Of a DNA stretch of 64,000 nt, positions 39,876-47,914 are shown piece by piece. A program made the translations under genes and the position numbers. The stretch comes from Actinomycetota bacterium (lineage in GTDB: Bacteria; Actinomycetota; CADDZG01; JAHWKV01; JAOPZY01): NCBI GenBank assembly GCA_035765775.1, contig DASTWV010000059.1:248001-312000 (forward strand), written 5' to 3'. Position 1 is the stretch's first letter, and every line of letters begins with the position of its first letter. The notes beneath the pieces were generated by a model. The model was not told the DNA's origin, did no database searches, and worked only from the letters and a program-made list of their open reading frames with translations.

Positions 39876-42257
39876 ATGTCCGGCACGCAGGTCGCCCGCA
39901 GCTTCGCCGCCCCGCCCTTCGAGGGGCTGGCGAGCGCCGAGGCCGCCCGCCGGCTGGCCGAGGTCGGGCCCAATGCGGTCGAAGAGCGGGCCGAGCCCGC
40001 CCTCGTGCGGCTGGCGCGGCGATTCTGGGGCCCGCTGCCCTGGATGCTGGAGGTCACCATCGTGGCGACCTTCGCCCTTGGCAAGGCCACCGAGGCGGTG
40101 ATCATCACGGGCCTCCTCGTCGTCAATGGGCTGCTGGGCTTCCGTCAGTCCGCCCGGGCCGACCGGGCGTTGCAGGCCCTGAAGAGCCGGCTGGCCGTCA
40201 CCGCCCGGGCGCACCGGGACGGGGCCTGGCGGCGGGTGCCAGCCCGCGAGCTGGTGCCCGGCGACCTGGTGCGCATCCGGACCGGCGACATCGTCCCCGC
40301 CGACCTCGAGGTCCTGGAGGGCTCGGTCAGCCTGGACCAGTCCAGCCTCACCGGGGAATCGCTGCCCGAGGATGTGCACGCGGGCGGGGTGGCGCTGGGC
40401 TCCAGCCTGGTGCAGCGGGGCGAGGTGACCGCCCGGGTGACGGCCACAGGGCCGGCGAGCTACCTGGGCCGGGCCGCCCGCCTGGTACAGGAGTCCCGGG
40501 CACCCACCGCGCTCGAGCGGGCGGTCTTCACGATCATCCGGTACCTGGTGGCCATCGACGCCACGCTGGTGGCCGTCATGGTGGTCTACGCGCTGGCCAC
40601 CGGCACGCCGCTGGGGCAGGTGGCCCCCTTCGCCCTCATCGTGCTCATCGCCTCGGTGCCGGTGGCCCTGCCGACCACGTTCAGCGCCGCCCAGGCCGTG
40701 GGCGCCCAGGAGCTCAGCCGGGAGCACGGCGTGCTGGTCCGCCGGCTGGCGGCGGTGCAGGAGGCGGCGTCGATGGACGTGCTGTGCACCGACAAGACCG
40801 GGACGCTGACGCTGAACCGGCTGCGCCTGGCGGCCGCCGAGCCGGGTCCGGGATTTGACCGGGACGCCCTGCTCGAGCTCGCCGCCCTGGCATCGGACTC
40901 CGCCGGGCAGGACCCCATTGACCTGGCGATCCTGGCAGCAGCGGCTGGGACACCGGGGACGCCGGGGACGCAGGCCGCCTCGGGGTGGCGCCGGGTGGCC
41001 TTCCAACCCTTCGACCCGTCCACCAAGCGGACCGAGGCGACGGTGGACCGGGACGGCCCCCATGGACTCGAGCGCGAGGTGGTGGTGAAGGGGATGCCCC
41101 AGGTGGTCGCCGGCCTGTGCGCGACGCCCCCGGAGGGGCTGGACGCCGCGGTGGAGCGCCTGGCGGTGATGGGGTGCCGGGTGCTGGCGGTGGCCGCCGG
41201 GCCGGCCGGGGCGCTCGAGTTCGCCGGCCTCCTCGGCCTGGCCGACCCGCCCCGGCCCGACGCCCGGGCGCTGGTGGACCAGCTGCACGCCCTCGGTGTC
41301 GCGGTGAAGATGGTGACCGGCGACACGGCCGCCACCGCCATGGCCGTGGCCCGGGCCGTGGGCATCCGCGGGCCGGTCATCACGGGCGCGGACATCCGAG
41401 CCAACCCGGGGCGGGCCCGCAGTGCGGCGGTGGTGGCCGCGGTCTACCCCGAGGACAAGCACGCCGTGGTGGCTGCCCTCCAGGAGGCCGGGCACACCGT
41501 CGGGATGACCGGCGACGGGGTCAACGATGCCCCGGCCCTCCGCCGGGCGGAGGTGGGCGTGGCGGTCGAGGGGGCGGTGGACGTCGCCCGGGCGGCCGCC
41601 AGCATGGTCCTGACCGACCCCGGGCTGGTTGACCTGGTGGAGGCGGTGCGGGTGAGCCGCAGCATCCACCAGCGGATGCTGACCTGGGTGCTGAACAAGA
41701 TCGTGAAGACGGCGCAGGTGTCGGTCTTCCTCACGGTGGGCTTCTTCCTCACCCACCGGATGGTCACCACGCCGCTGGACATCGTGCTGCTGCTGTTCGC
41801 CAACGACTTCGTCACGATGTCGCTGGCGGTGGACCGGGTGCGCCCCTCGGCGTGGCCCGACCGCTGGCGGGCGGGTGCCCTGACCGCGGCGGCCCTGGTG
41901 CTGGCGCTGGGCGTGGCCGGCCAGTCGTTCCTCGACCTGGCCCTCGCCCGGGGGGCGTTCCACCTGGACTGGGGCCAGACCCAGACCCTGATGTTCGTGA
42001 TGCTGGTGGTCACCGGCCAGGCAACGGTCTACCTGGTGCGGGAGCGGGGCCGGCTGTGGGCGTCGCGGCCCGCCGGGCTGCTGCTGGCGGCCACGGTAGG
42101 CGACCTGCTGGCGGTCGGCCTGGTGGCCCGCCTGGGGATCCTGATGCCGGCGGTGGGCCTGGGGCCGATGCTGGCGGTGCTGGGGATCGCGGTGGCATCG
42201 ATGCTGGCGCTGGACCCCGTCAAGGTGCGGGTGCTGCGCCGTCTGGGCCTAGGCTGA
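39876..42257 (+). CDS. P-type cation-transporting ATPase, plasma-membrane H+-ATPase (P3A)-like
   Basis: 793 residues. An N-terminal domain ('FEGLASAEAARRLAEVGPNA') and ten-helix P-type core. Actuator motif LTGES ('QSSLTGESLPEDVH'), phosphorylation site 'VLCTDKTGTLTLNRLRLAAA', N-domain, 'VAVKMVTGDTAATAMAVARA' and hinge GMTGDGVNDAPALRRAEVGV. Membrane helix 4 has 'LIVLIASVPVALPTTFSAAQ' (PVALPT), the form seen in P3A proton pumps. The start ATG at 39876 has a strong CAGGAGGT site; a longer frame from 39837 lies over the operator. Likely pumps protons or another cation when MarR repression is relieved. Confidence 0.9.
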   Translation: MSGTQVARSFAAPPFEGLASAEAARRLAEVGPNAVEERAEPALVRLARRFWGPLPWMLEVTIVATFALGKATEAVIITGLLVVNGLLGFRQSARADRALQALKSRLAVTARAHRDGAWRRVPARELVPGDLVRIRTGDIVPADLEVLEGSVSLDQSSLTGESLPEDVHAGGVALGSSLVQRGEVTARVTATGPASYLGRAARLVQESRAPTALERAVFTIIRYLVAIDATLVAVMVVYALATGTPLGQVAPFALIVLIASVPVALPTTFSAAQAVGAQELSREHGVLVRRLAAVQEAASMDVLCTDKTGTLTLNRLRLAAAEPGPGFDRDALLELAALASDSAGQDPIDLAILAAAAGTPGTPGTQAASGWRRVAFQPFDPSTKRTEATVDRDGPHGLEREVVVKGMPQVVAGLCATPPEGLDAAVERLAVMGCRVLAVAAGPAGALEFAGLLGLADPPRPDARALVDQLHALGVAVKMVTGDTAATAMAVARAVGIRGPVITGADIRANPGRARSAAVVAAVYPEDKHAVVAALQEAGHTVGMTGDGVNDAPALRRAEVGVAVEGAVDVARAAASMVLTDPGLVDLVEAVRVSRSIHQRMLTWVLNKIVKTAQVSVFLTVGFFLTHRMVTTPLDIVLLLFANDFVTMSLAVDRVRPSAWPDRWRAGALTAAALVLALGVAGQSFLDLALARGAFHLDWGQTQTLMFVMLVVTGQATVYLVRERGRLWASRPAGLLLAATVGDLLAVGLVARLGILMPAVGLGPMLAVLGIAVASMLALDPVKVRVLRRLGLG

Positions 42258-42284
42258 TCCCAGCCCGCCCCGCCAGGGGCCCGC

Positions 42285-42671
42285 TCAGCCCGGAAAGGGC
42301 GGCTGCAGGCCGGCGAACATGGGGAAGTGCTTCACGTTCAACGTGATGAGCGGCAACCCGGCGACATCCGCCGTCGCCGCAATGAGGTAATCCCCGAGGT
42401 CGATGCCGGCGTGCGACCGGCGATGCGACCGGATCATCCGGCCCGCAGTGCGCGCCACTTCATCCGTTACCGGGAGGAGTGTCAGGGCGTCGAAGAGGCG
42501 CGCAACCGCGCTTCGCTCGGCCGAGCGCGTGCCGCCTTCAACTTCTGACCGGGAAACGACGCTGGCATAGGTTTCACGCCGAAGGAGCAGCGCCGTGGCC
42601 CGTTCATCGCCCCGGAGGTGGGCGATGAGAATCGTGCTGTCGAGCAGGTGCCCGGCTCCGGCTGCACTCAT
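42285..42671 (-). CDS. PIN-domain toxin (VapC-like)
   Basis: 128 residues. PIN domain: first acidic residue in GHLLDSTILIAHLRGDERAT, second in 'YASVVSRSEVEGGTR' (Glu), third and fourth in 'HAGIDLGDYLIAATADVAGL' (Asp), ending in PLITLNVKHFPMF. VapC toxins cut tRNA or rRNA. It starts at ATG 42671 inside a run of four 10-bp repeats that also spans the end of the antitoxin gene, leaving no clear Shine-Dalgarno. Confidence 0.9.
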   Translation of the reverse strand: MSAAGAGHLLDSTILIAHLRGDERATALLLRRETYASVVSRSEVEGGTRSAERSAVARLFDALTLLPVTDEVARTAGRMIRSHRRSHAGIDLGDYLIAATADVAGLPLITLNVKHFPMFAGLQPPFPG

Positions 42672-42704
42672 AACCACTCATAACCACTCATAACCACTCA
42701 TAAC
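42665..42704 (-). repeat. Four perfect 10-bp tandem repeats at the VapC start
   Basis: CACTCATAAC is repeated four times at 42665-42704. On the coding strand each copy carries ATGAGTGGTT, so four successive ATG codons occur every 10 bases and hence in rotating frames, with the antitoxin stop TGA in the first copy. Only the last ATG (42671) opens the toxin frame. Repeat gain or loss would move the toxin start relative to the antitoxin stop. Confidence 0.85.
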
Positions 42705-42955
42705 CCAAGGCGATGCAGCTTCTCGTCGGCTGACGGCCCCCGTACCGATGCCAACCATTCTGGCCAGTCCGGGTAGTCGGCGAGTAGGCCGGACGTCTGG
42801 AGGATGGCCGCCTCCCGTTCCCCACCCTCGTCGATCCCAAGCCGCTCGTCCAACAACTGGCGGATCACCGCCGCCTTCGAGACCCCCAGCTCGCGCGCTC
42901 GGGTCCCCACGAGTTGATCCTGCTCCTCGGTCAGATAGATCTGTGTTCGCCGCAT
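42698..42955 (-). CDS. Ribbon-helix-helix antitoxin (VapB-like)
   Basis: 85 residues: RRTQIYLTEEQDQLVGTRAR, 'ELGVSKAAVIRQLLDERLGI' form a ribbon-helix-helix DNA-binding domain at the N-terminus; the C-terminal half ('ASVRGPSADEKLHRLGL') would clamp the PIN toxin. It lies directly upstream of the PIN gene (26-base gap filled by the tandem repeats), the usual antitoxin-toxin order, and probably represses the pair through the RHH domain. Confidence 0.88.
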   Translation of the reverse strand: MRRTQIYLTEEQDQLVGTRARELGVSKAAVIRQLLDERLGIDEGGEREAAILQTSGLLADYPDWPEWLASVRGPSADEKLHRLGL

Positions 42956-43078
42956 ACATCAGGAGTATACATCGCCGCTGTGTGCGAAGACGATGTGCGG
43001 GCGGTGAGAGACAAGCCTTGCGCAGGCGGAGAGGAGCGACGAACTGGAAGCGAGGTGCGGGCTAACCCAAAAAAAGGC

Positions 43079-43372
43079 CTAGTCCTCGGCGTACCACACC
43101 GGCTCGACGATGTGCTCCGGCCGGAACCACGGGGCCTGCCCGGCGCTCGCCCGCAGGGTGCCGCTCGCCGCGGTCACCGTCGGCGGCACGGTGGTGACAT
43201 CGAGGCCCAGAGCGGACCGCAGGGCGTCGTACCCCCAGGGACTCCGGAGGAAGGGCTTGGGGGACGGAGCCCCTGATGGGTCGGGCCAGACGGGTAGAAG
43301 AGGAGTCCGGGAGATCGCCTGCCTGAGCCGCCGGAAGAGCCCATGCGTGGTTGCGTCCGTCACCGGGTTCAT
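43079..43372 (-). CDS. Small protein of unknown function with PHO-box-like site upstream
   Basis: 97 residues: 'MNPVTDATTHGLFRRLRQAI', 'SRTPLLPVWPDPSGAPSPKP', 'PWGYDALRSALGLDVTTVPP', 'WFRPEHIVEPVWYAED'. No family recognised and no signal or membrane segment seen; the Trp/Pro-rich composition and codon use look genuine. The ATG follows GGGAGG. Two copies of GAATGTCCCT (43385-43404) lie just before it, and a PHO-box-like repeat oriented towards it lies 87 bases upstream. Divergent from the second Bpa gene. Confidence 0.6.
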   Translation of the reverse strand: MNPVTDATTHGLFRRLRQAISRTPLLPVWPDPSGAPSPKPFLRSPWGYDALRSALGLDVTTVPPTVTAASGTLRASAGQAPWFRPEHIVEPVWYAED

Positions 43373-43458
43373 CCTCCCGTCCCCGAATGTCCCTGAATGT
43401 CCCTGAAGGCAAGCTAGCGTACCGACCTTGCGCCAGCGGGACCGCCACCTGTCGAGAC

Positions 43459-43476
43459 TGTGAACAACGCGTGAAC
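43459..43476 (-). promoter_or_regulatory. PHO-box-like direct repeat between the small protein gene and bpa copy 2
   Basis: On the minus strand GTTCACG-CGTT-GTTCACA: identical GTTCAC cores in 11-base register, a better match to the actinobacterial PHO unit (GTTCACC) than the site at pstS. It lies 87 bases from the small-protein start and 90 bases from the bpa start. Confidence 0.55.
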
Positions 43477-43565
43477 GTTTCCCCAATCGACGCCCTGGAT
43501 AAACCTGGGCGGACCAGACTGGCCCAGGCCGGGTAAAGCCCGGGGGAGCGGGTACCCTGGGTCCC

Positions 43566-44045
43566 ATGGTTGAAGTGCAGATCGCCGGCGAGGGCGGCGT
43601 CGAGGTGCCCGAGGGCGACCGGCCTCTGGACCCCGAGCGGCTGCTCCGGCTGGCCGGCCTGGTGCGGGCAGTGCTGGAGGAGGCCCGCCAGATGGACCCC
43701 GACCAGGCCACCGCCGCCGAGCTGGCCGCCCTGCACGACCGGGTCACCGCCCAGGCCTGGGAGGCGCTCCCCAACAGCCTGCGCAGCGAGTTGGAGGCCA
43801 TCGACCTCACCCTCCCCTGGCGGGACCGGGCGGAGGCCGCCACGCCCCAGGAGGTGCGGGTGGCCTACTCCGGGCTCATCGGGTGGCTGGGCGGGCTCTT
43901 TCAGGGCCTGCAGGCCGCCGTGCAGTACCAGCAGATGCAGGCGCTGGCGCAGCTCGGCCAGGGCGGCGGCGGCCCGGGCGGCCAGATTCGGCCCCCGGGC
44001 ATCGGTGAGCCCGAGCGGGAACACCCCACGGGGCAGTACCTGTAG
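43566..44045 (+). CDS. bpa: Bacterial proteasome activator Bpa/PafE homologue (copy 2)
   Basis: 159 residues. Same plan as copy 1: a helical core ('LLRLAGLVRAVLEEARQMDP', 'VTAQAWEALPNSLRSELEAI', GLIGWLGGLFQGLQAAVQYQ) followed by a Gly/Pro-rich linker and the same C-terminal GQYL used to open the proteasome. The sequence is clearly diverged from copy 1, with a charged N-terminus of about 20 residues. It is followed by only 2 bases before a MoxR-type ATPase gene and a VWA gene, an arrangement different from the single-gene bpa of mycobacteria. Confidence 0.88.
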   Translation: MVEVQIAGEGGVEVPEGDRPLDPERLLRLAGLVRAVLEEARQMDPDQATAAELAALHDRVTAQAWEALPNSLRSELEAIDLTLPWRDRAEAATPQEVRVAYSGLIGWLGGLFQGLQAAVQYQQMQALAQLGQGGGGPGGQIRPPGIGEPEREHPTGQYL

Positions 44046-44047
44046 CG

Positions 44048-45463
44048 ATGGCAGCCACCACCCTCGGCGAGCTCCGGGCTGCCGGCTACCCCGACCGCAC
44101 GGTGAAGGAGGAGCTGCGCGCCAACCTCGTCGCCCGCCTCGGCCGGGGCGAGGAGCTCTTCGCGTCGATCATCGGCTACCAGTCGTCCGTCCTGCCCTCC
44201 CTGGAGCGGGGCATCCTGGCCGGCCACGACCTCATCCTGCTCGGCGAACGCGGCCAGGCCAAGACCCGGCTGATCCGCCACATGGTGGAACTGCTGGACG
44301 ACGAGATCCCGGTCATCGAGGGATGCGAGGTCAACGACCACCCCTACCACCCGATCTGCGCCCGGTGCCGGGCCCTCGTGCTCGAGCGGGGCGACGCGAC
44401 GCCGGTGGCCTGGGTGGGCCGGGACACCCGCTACGCCGAGAAGCTCGCCACCCCGGACACCTCGGTGGCCGACCTCATCGGTGACGTCGACCCGATCCGG
44501 GTGGCCGAGGGCCGCTACCTGGCCGACGAGCTCACCATCCACTACGGCCTGATCCCGCGCACCAACCGGGGCATCTTCTCGGTCAACGAGCTGCCCGACC
44601 TGCCCGAGCGGATCCAGGTCGGACTGCTGAACATCCTCGAGGAGCGCGACGTCCAGATCCGGGGCTACAAGATCCGCCTACCGCTGGACCTGCTGCTGGT
44701 GGCCAGCGCCAACCCGGAGGACTACACCCACCGGGGCCGCATCATCACGCCCCTGAAGGACCGCTTCGGCACCCAGGTGCGCACGCACTACCCGCAGGAG
44801 GTCGCCGCCGAGATCCGCATCATGGACCAGGAGGCGCACCTCCCCGACCTGCGGCCGGACGGTGGGCCCGAGCTGGCGCTGCCGCTCTACATGAAGGAGC
44901 TGGTGGCGGCGCTCACCCGGGAGCTGCGCCGCTCGGCCCAGGTCAACCAGCGCAGCGGCGTGTCGGTGCGCTACAGCATCGGCAACCTCGAGACCGTGGC
45001 GGCGGGTGCCCTGCGCCGCGCGCTCCGGGCGGGCGAGCCCCGGGCGGTCCCCCGCCCCGTCGACCTGTGGTCGGCCCTCGGGGAGTCGCTCGGCCGGATC
45101 GAGTTCGAGACCCTGGAGGAGGGCCGGGAGGAGTGGGTGGTCGAGCAGGCCCTCAAGCGGGCGATGGTGGACGTCTACCGCCGCCGCCTCGGGGGCGAGA
45201 GCCTCGGCCCGCTCCAGCAGCTGTTCGACGAGGGGCTGTCGGTGGAGACCTCGGAGGCGATGGGGGCCGAGACCTTCCTCGCCCAGTTCGCCCGGGTGCC
45301 CGGCCTGGGCCGGATCATGCAGGCCCTGGCCATCACCGAGGAGTCCAAGCAGTCGGCCGCCTCGGCGCTCGAGTTCGCCCTGGAGGGGCTCCACCTCTCC
45401 AAGCGCCTGAACAAGTCGGCCGGCACTGCCGCCAATGGAGGCGGCTGGACGTTCGGGAACTGA
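44048..45463 (+). CDS. MoxR/magnesium-chelatase-type AAA+ ATPase
   Basis: 471 residues. Walker A 'LILLGERGQAKTRLIRHMVE' (GERGQAKT), a Cys pair in 'HPICARCRALVLERG' that may bind a metal, Walker B-like 'GIFSVNELPDLPERIQVGLL' (NE as usual in this subgroup), sensor 1 'LLLVASANPEDYTHRGRII', Arg finger 'PLKDRFGTQVRTHYP'. Similar to the magnesium-chelatase-like/MoxR subunits that pair with a VWA protein as a remodelling chaperone. It sits between the Bpa and VWA genes; ATP-driven unfolding of proteasome substrates is an attractive but unproven idea. Confidence 0.9.
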   Translation: MAATTLGELRAAGYPDRTVKEELRANLVARLGRGEELFASIIGYQSSVLPSLERGILAGHDLILLGERGQAKTRLIRHMVELLDDEIPVIEGCEVNDHPYHPICARCRALVLERGDATPVAWVGRDTRYAEKLATPDTSVADLIGDVDPIRVAEGRYLADELTIHYGLIPRTNRGIFSVNELPDLPERIQVGLLNILEERDVQIRGYKIRLPLDLLLVASANPEDYTHRGRIITPLKDRFGTQVRTHYPQEVAAEIRIMDQEAHLPDLRPDGGPELALPLYMKELVAALTRELRRSAQVNQRSGVSVRYSIGNLETVAAGALRRALRAGEPRAVPRPVDLWSALGESLGRIEFETLEEGREEWVVEQALKRAMVDVYRRRLGGESLGPLQQLFDEGLSVETSEAMGAETFLAQFARVPGLGRIMQALAITEESKQSAASALEFALEGLHLSKRLNKSAGTAANGGGWTFGN

Positions 45464-45468
45464 GCCCG

Positions 45469-47436
45469 ATGGCTTCCCGCTTTGCGCAGTGGGACGGGAG
45501 CCAGGACCCGTTCGGGCCCGACGTCGACCTCGCCCAGGTCCTCGATGAGATCTCCGACGACGTCCTGTCCGGCTTCGGCGCCCAGGCCGCCCTCCGGCGC
45601 CTCATGCGGCGGGGCATGCGCGGGGCCAACGGAACGAAGCTGGGGGGCCTCGACGACCTCCGCAAGCGGCTGGAGAAGCGCCGGCGCCGGATGGCCCGGG
45701 ACCTCAACCTGGAGGGGCCGATCGCCGACCTCCAGGACCGCCTGAACGAGATCCTCCAACAGGAGCGGGCGGCGCTCGCCGAGCAGCAATCCGACGACGC
45801 CCGCATGCGGGAGGGCTTCCTGGACACCCTGCCCGACTCGCCGCCCGGAGCACTCAAGGAGCTCATGGACTACCGCTTCGCCTCGCCCGAGGCCCAGCAG
45901 GCCTTCGACCAGCTGGTGGCCGACCTGCAGAAGCAGATCCTGGACGCCCACTTCAAGGCGATGTCGGGCGGGCTGGGATCGATGACCCCCGAGGACGTCG
46001 CCCGGGTGCGGGAGATGCTGGCCGCCCTGAACGCCATGATCGCCGCCCGGGAGCGGGGCGATGAGTACGACTTCCCCGCCTTCATGGACCGCTTCGGCGA
46101 CATGTTCCCGGAGAACCCCAAGACCCTCGACGAGCTGCTGGAGTCCCTCGCCCGGCGCATGGCGGCGATGAGCCGGCTGCTGGCGAGCCTCTCGCCCGAG
46201 CAGCGCCGCCAGCTGCAGGAGCTGACCGAGACCCTCCTCGGCGACCTCGACCTGGCGTTCCAGATGGACCAGCTGGCCTCGGAGCTGCGGGCGCTGGCCC
46301 CCTACCTGCCCTGGGGAGAACCGGTGAGCGGGTTCGGCGACGAGCCGATGCCGCTCTCCGACGCCGTCGGCGCGGTGGAGGAGCTGAGCGACCTCGACGA
46401 ACTCGACCAGGCCCTGCGGGGCGACTACCCCGGGGCGTCGCTGGACGACGTGGACGAGGAGAAGCTGCGCCGCAGCCTGGGCGAGGGGGCCGTCACCAAC
46501 CTGCGCCACCTGCGCTCGATCGAGAAGGCGCTGGAGGAGGCGGGGATCGTCACCCGGCAGGGCGGCAAGCTGGAGGTGTCCCCCCGGGGCGCCCGCCGGC
46601 TGGGCGAGCGCGCGCTGGTGGCGGTCTTCGAGCGGATCCACAACGAGCGCCCCGGCACCCATGACGCCCCCGAGACCGGCGGCGCCGCCGAGCCCACCGG
46701 GGCCACGAAGCCCTGGCACTTCGGCGACACCGGCGAGATCGCCGTGCAGCGCAGCGTGTTCAACGCCGTCCTGCGGGCCGGGCCGACGTCGTCCGGGGGC
46801 CGGGTGGCGCTGATCCCCGACGACTTCGAGCTGGTCGAGTCCGAGACCCGCACCCGCACCGCCACGGCCCTGCTGCTGGACCTGTCGTTCTCGATGCCGC
46901 TGCGCGGCCACTGGCTGCCGGCCAAGCGGATGGCCCTCGCCCTGCACGCGCTGATCGAGGGCAAATACCCGCAGGACCGCCTGCACCTGATCGGGTTCTC
47001 CGACTACGCCCGCCGGCTGCAGCCCACGGACCTGACCGCCCGGGCGCCGCTGGAGCGGGTGTACGGCACGAACATGCAGCACGCCTTCCTGCTGGCCCGG
47101 CGGCTGCTGGCCGAGGACCCCCGGGCCTCCAAGCAGGTGATCATGGTGACCGACGGCGAGCCCACCGCCCACCTGGTGGAATTCGGTCCGAACCGGGAGC
47201 CGGAGGCCTTCTTCTCCTACCCGCCGACGGTCGAGACGATCCGAGCCACCCTGGCGGAGGGGATGCGTCTGGCGGCGTCAGGCGTGACGCTGAACGTGTT
47301 CATGCTGGAGGACTCACCCGGCCTGGTGGCCTTCATGGAGAAGCTGGGGCGGCTGACCGCGGGCCGGGTGTTCCGGATGGACAGCCAGGACCTGGGCCGC
47401 TTCATCCTGTCGGACTACGTCCGGCGCCGCGGGTAG
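45469..47436 (+). CDS. VWA-domain protein, partner of the MoxR-type ATPase
   Basis: 655 residues. The first about 450 are acidic and helical ('DLDLAFQMDQLASELRALAP', 'LRHLRSIEKALEEAGIVTRQ'); the VWA domain covers about 460-650 with the MIDAS motif in 'ATALLLDLSFSMPLRGHWLP' (DxSxS), Thr in 'YGTNMQHAFLLARRLLAEDP' and Asp in 'QVIMVTDGEPTAHLVEFGPN'. This is the classic MoxR-VWA arrangement, where the VWA protein recruits the client. It starts 5 bases after the ATPase stop, so the three genes bpa-moxR-vwa form one operon. Confidence 0.9.
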   Translation: MASRFAQWDGSQDPFGPDVDLAQVLDEISDDVLSGFGAQAALRRLMRRGMRGANGTKLGGLDDLRKRLEKRRRRMARDLNLEGPIADLQDRLNEILQQERAALAEQQSDDARMREGFLDTLPDSPPGALKELMDYRFASPEAQQAFDQLVADLQKQILDAHFKAMSGGLGSMTPEDVARVREMLAALNAMIAARERGDEYDFPAFMDRFGDMFPENPKTLDELLESLARRMAAMSRLLASLSPEQRRQLQELTETLLGDLDLAFQMDQLASELRALAPYLPWGEPVSGFGDEPMPLSDAVGAVEELSDLDELDQALRGDYPGASLDDVDEEKLRRSLGEGAVTNLRHLRSIEKALEEAGIVTRQGGKLEVSPRGARRLGERALVAVFERIHNERPGTHDAPETGGAAEPTGATKPWHFGDTGEIAVQRSVFNAVLRAGPTSSGGRVALIPDDFELVESETRTRTATALLLDLSFSMPLRGHWLPAKRMALALHALIEGKYPQDRLHLIGFSDYARRLQPTDLTARAPLERVYGTNMQHAFLLARRLLAEDPRASKQVIMVTDGEPTAHLVEFGPNREPEAFFSYPPTVETIRATLAEGMRLAASGVTLNVFMLEDSPGLVAFMEKLGRLTAGRVFRMDSQDLGRFILSDYVRRRG

Positions 47437-47446
47437 CCGTGACCGC

Positions 47447-47836
47447 TCAGCCCATGTGGCTCACGTGCTCGGGCGTGATGCGGATGATGACCCGCTGCTC
47501 CTCGGGCGGGCTGGGGTAGTCGGTGCCCGTGTACTTGTGCCCCAGCTCCTGGATCAGCACCTTGTCGGAGTCGTCTTCGATGGTCGCAGTGCCCCGGATC
47601 TCGAGGTACCGGTAGGGGTTGTCGGGGTCCAGGATGGACACCGCAACCCGGGGATCGCGGGAAAGGTTGCGGAACTTCTGGCGGCCCTTGGTGTTGCTGA
47701 ACATCAGTTGAGAACCGTCCCAGGTGAACCAGACGGGCGTCGTCTGCGGTTCGCCCTTCGGGCCGACTGTGGCGATGTGGGCGAAGCCCTTCTTCTCCAG
47801 CAGGTCGCGGTGGCTTTCGGGGATCTCGATGGGCAT
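47447..47836 (-). CDS. PPOX-class (probably F420-dependent) oxidoreductase
   Basis: 129 residues of the split-barrel pyridoxamine-phosphate oxidase-like fold: 'EKKGFAHIATVGPKGEPQTT', PVWFTWDGSQLMFSNTKGRQ, 'KFRNLSRDPRVAVSILDPDN', 'YRYLEIRGTATIEDD'. This is the typical pattern of actinobacterial 'PPOX class F420-dependent' enzymes that reduce various small molecules or biliverdin. Single gene; convergent with the VWA gene with only 10 bases between the stops. Confidence 0.9.
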   Translation of the reverse strand: MPIEIPESHRDLLEKKGFAHIATVGPKGEPQTTPVWFTWDGSQLMFSNTKGRQKFRNLSRDPRVAVSILDPDNPYRYLEIRGTATIEDDSDKVLIQELGHKYTGTDYPSPPEEQRVIIRITPEHVSHMG

Positions 47837-47914
47837 TGCTTCCTCCTCGCGTAGAGTTAGTCCCAGTAGTTGCCTCCCATACTACCGGGAGCTTCTGGGC
47901 CACGGCTGGGGCCT

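Noticed and set aside
42665-42704. The 10-bp repeats as an iteron-type origin
   Set aside because: Only four copies, placed across a toxin-antitoxin gene junction, with no replication initiator gene near.
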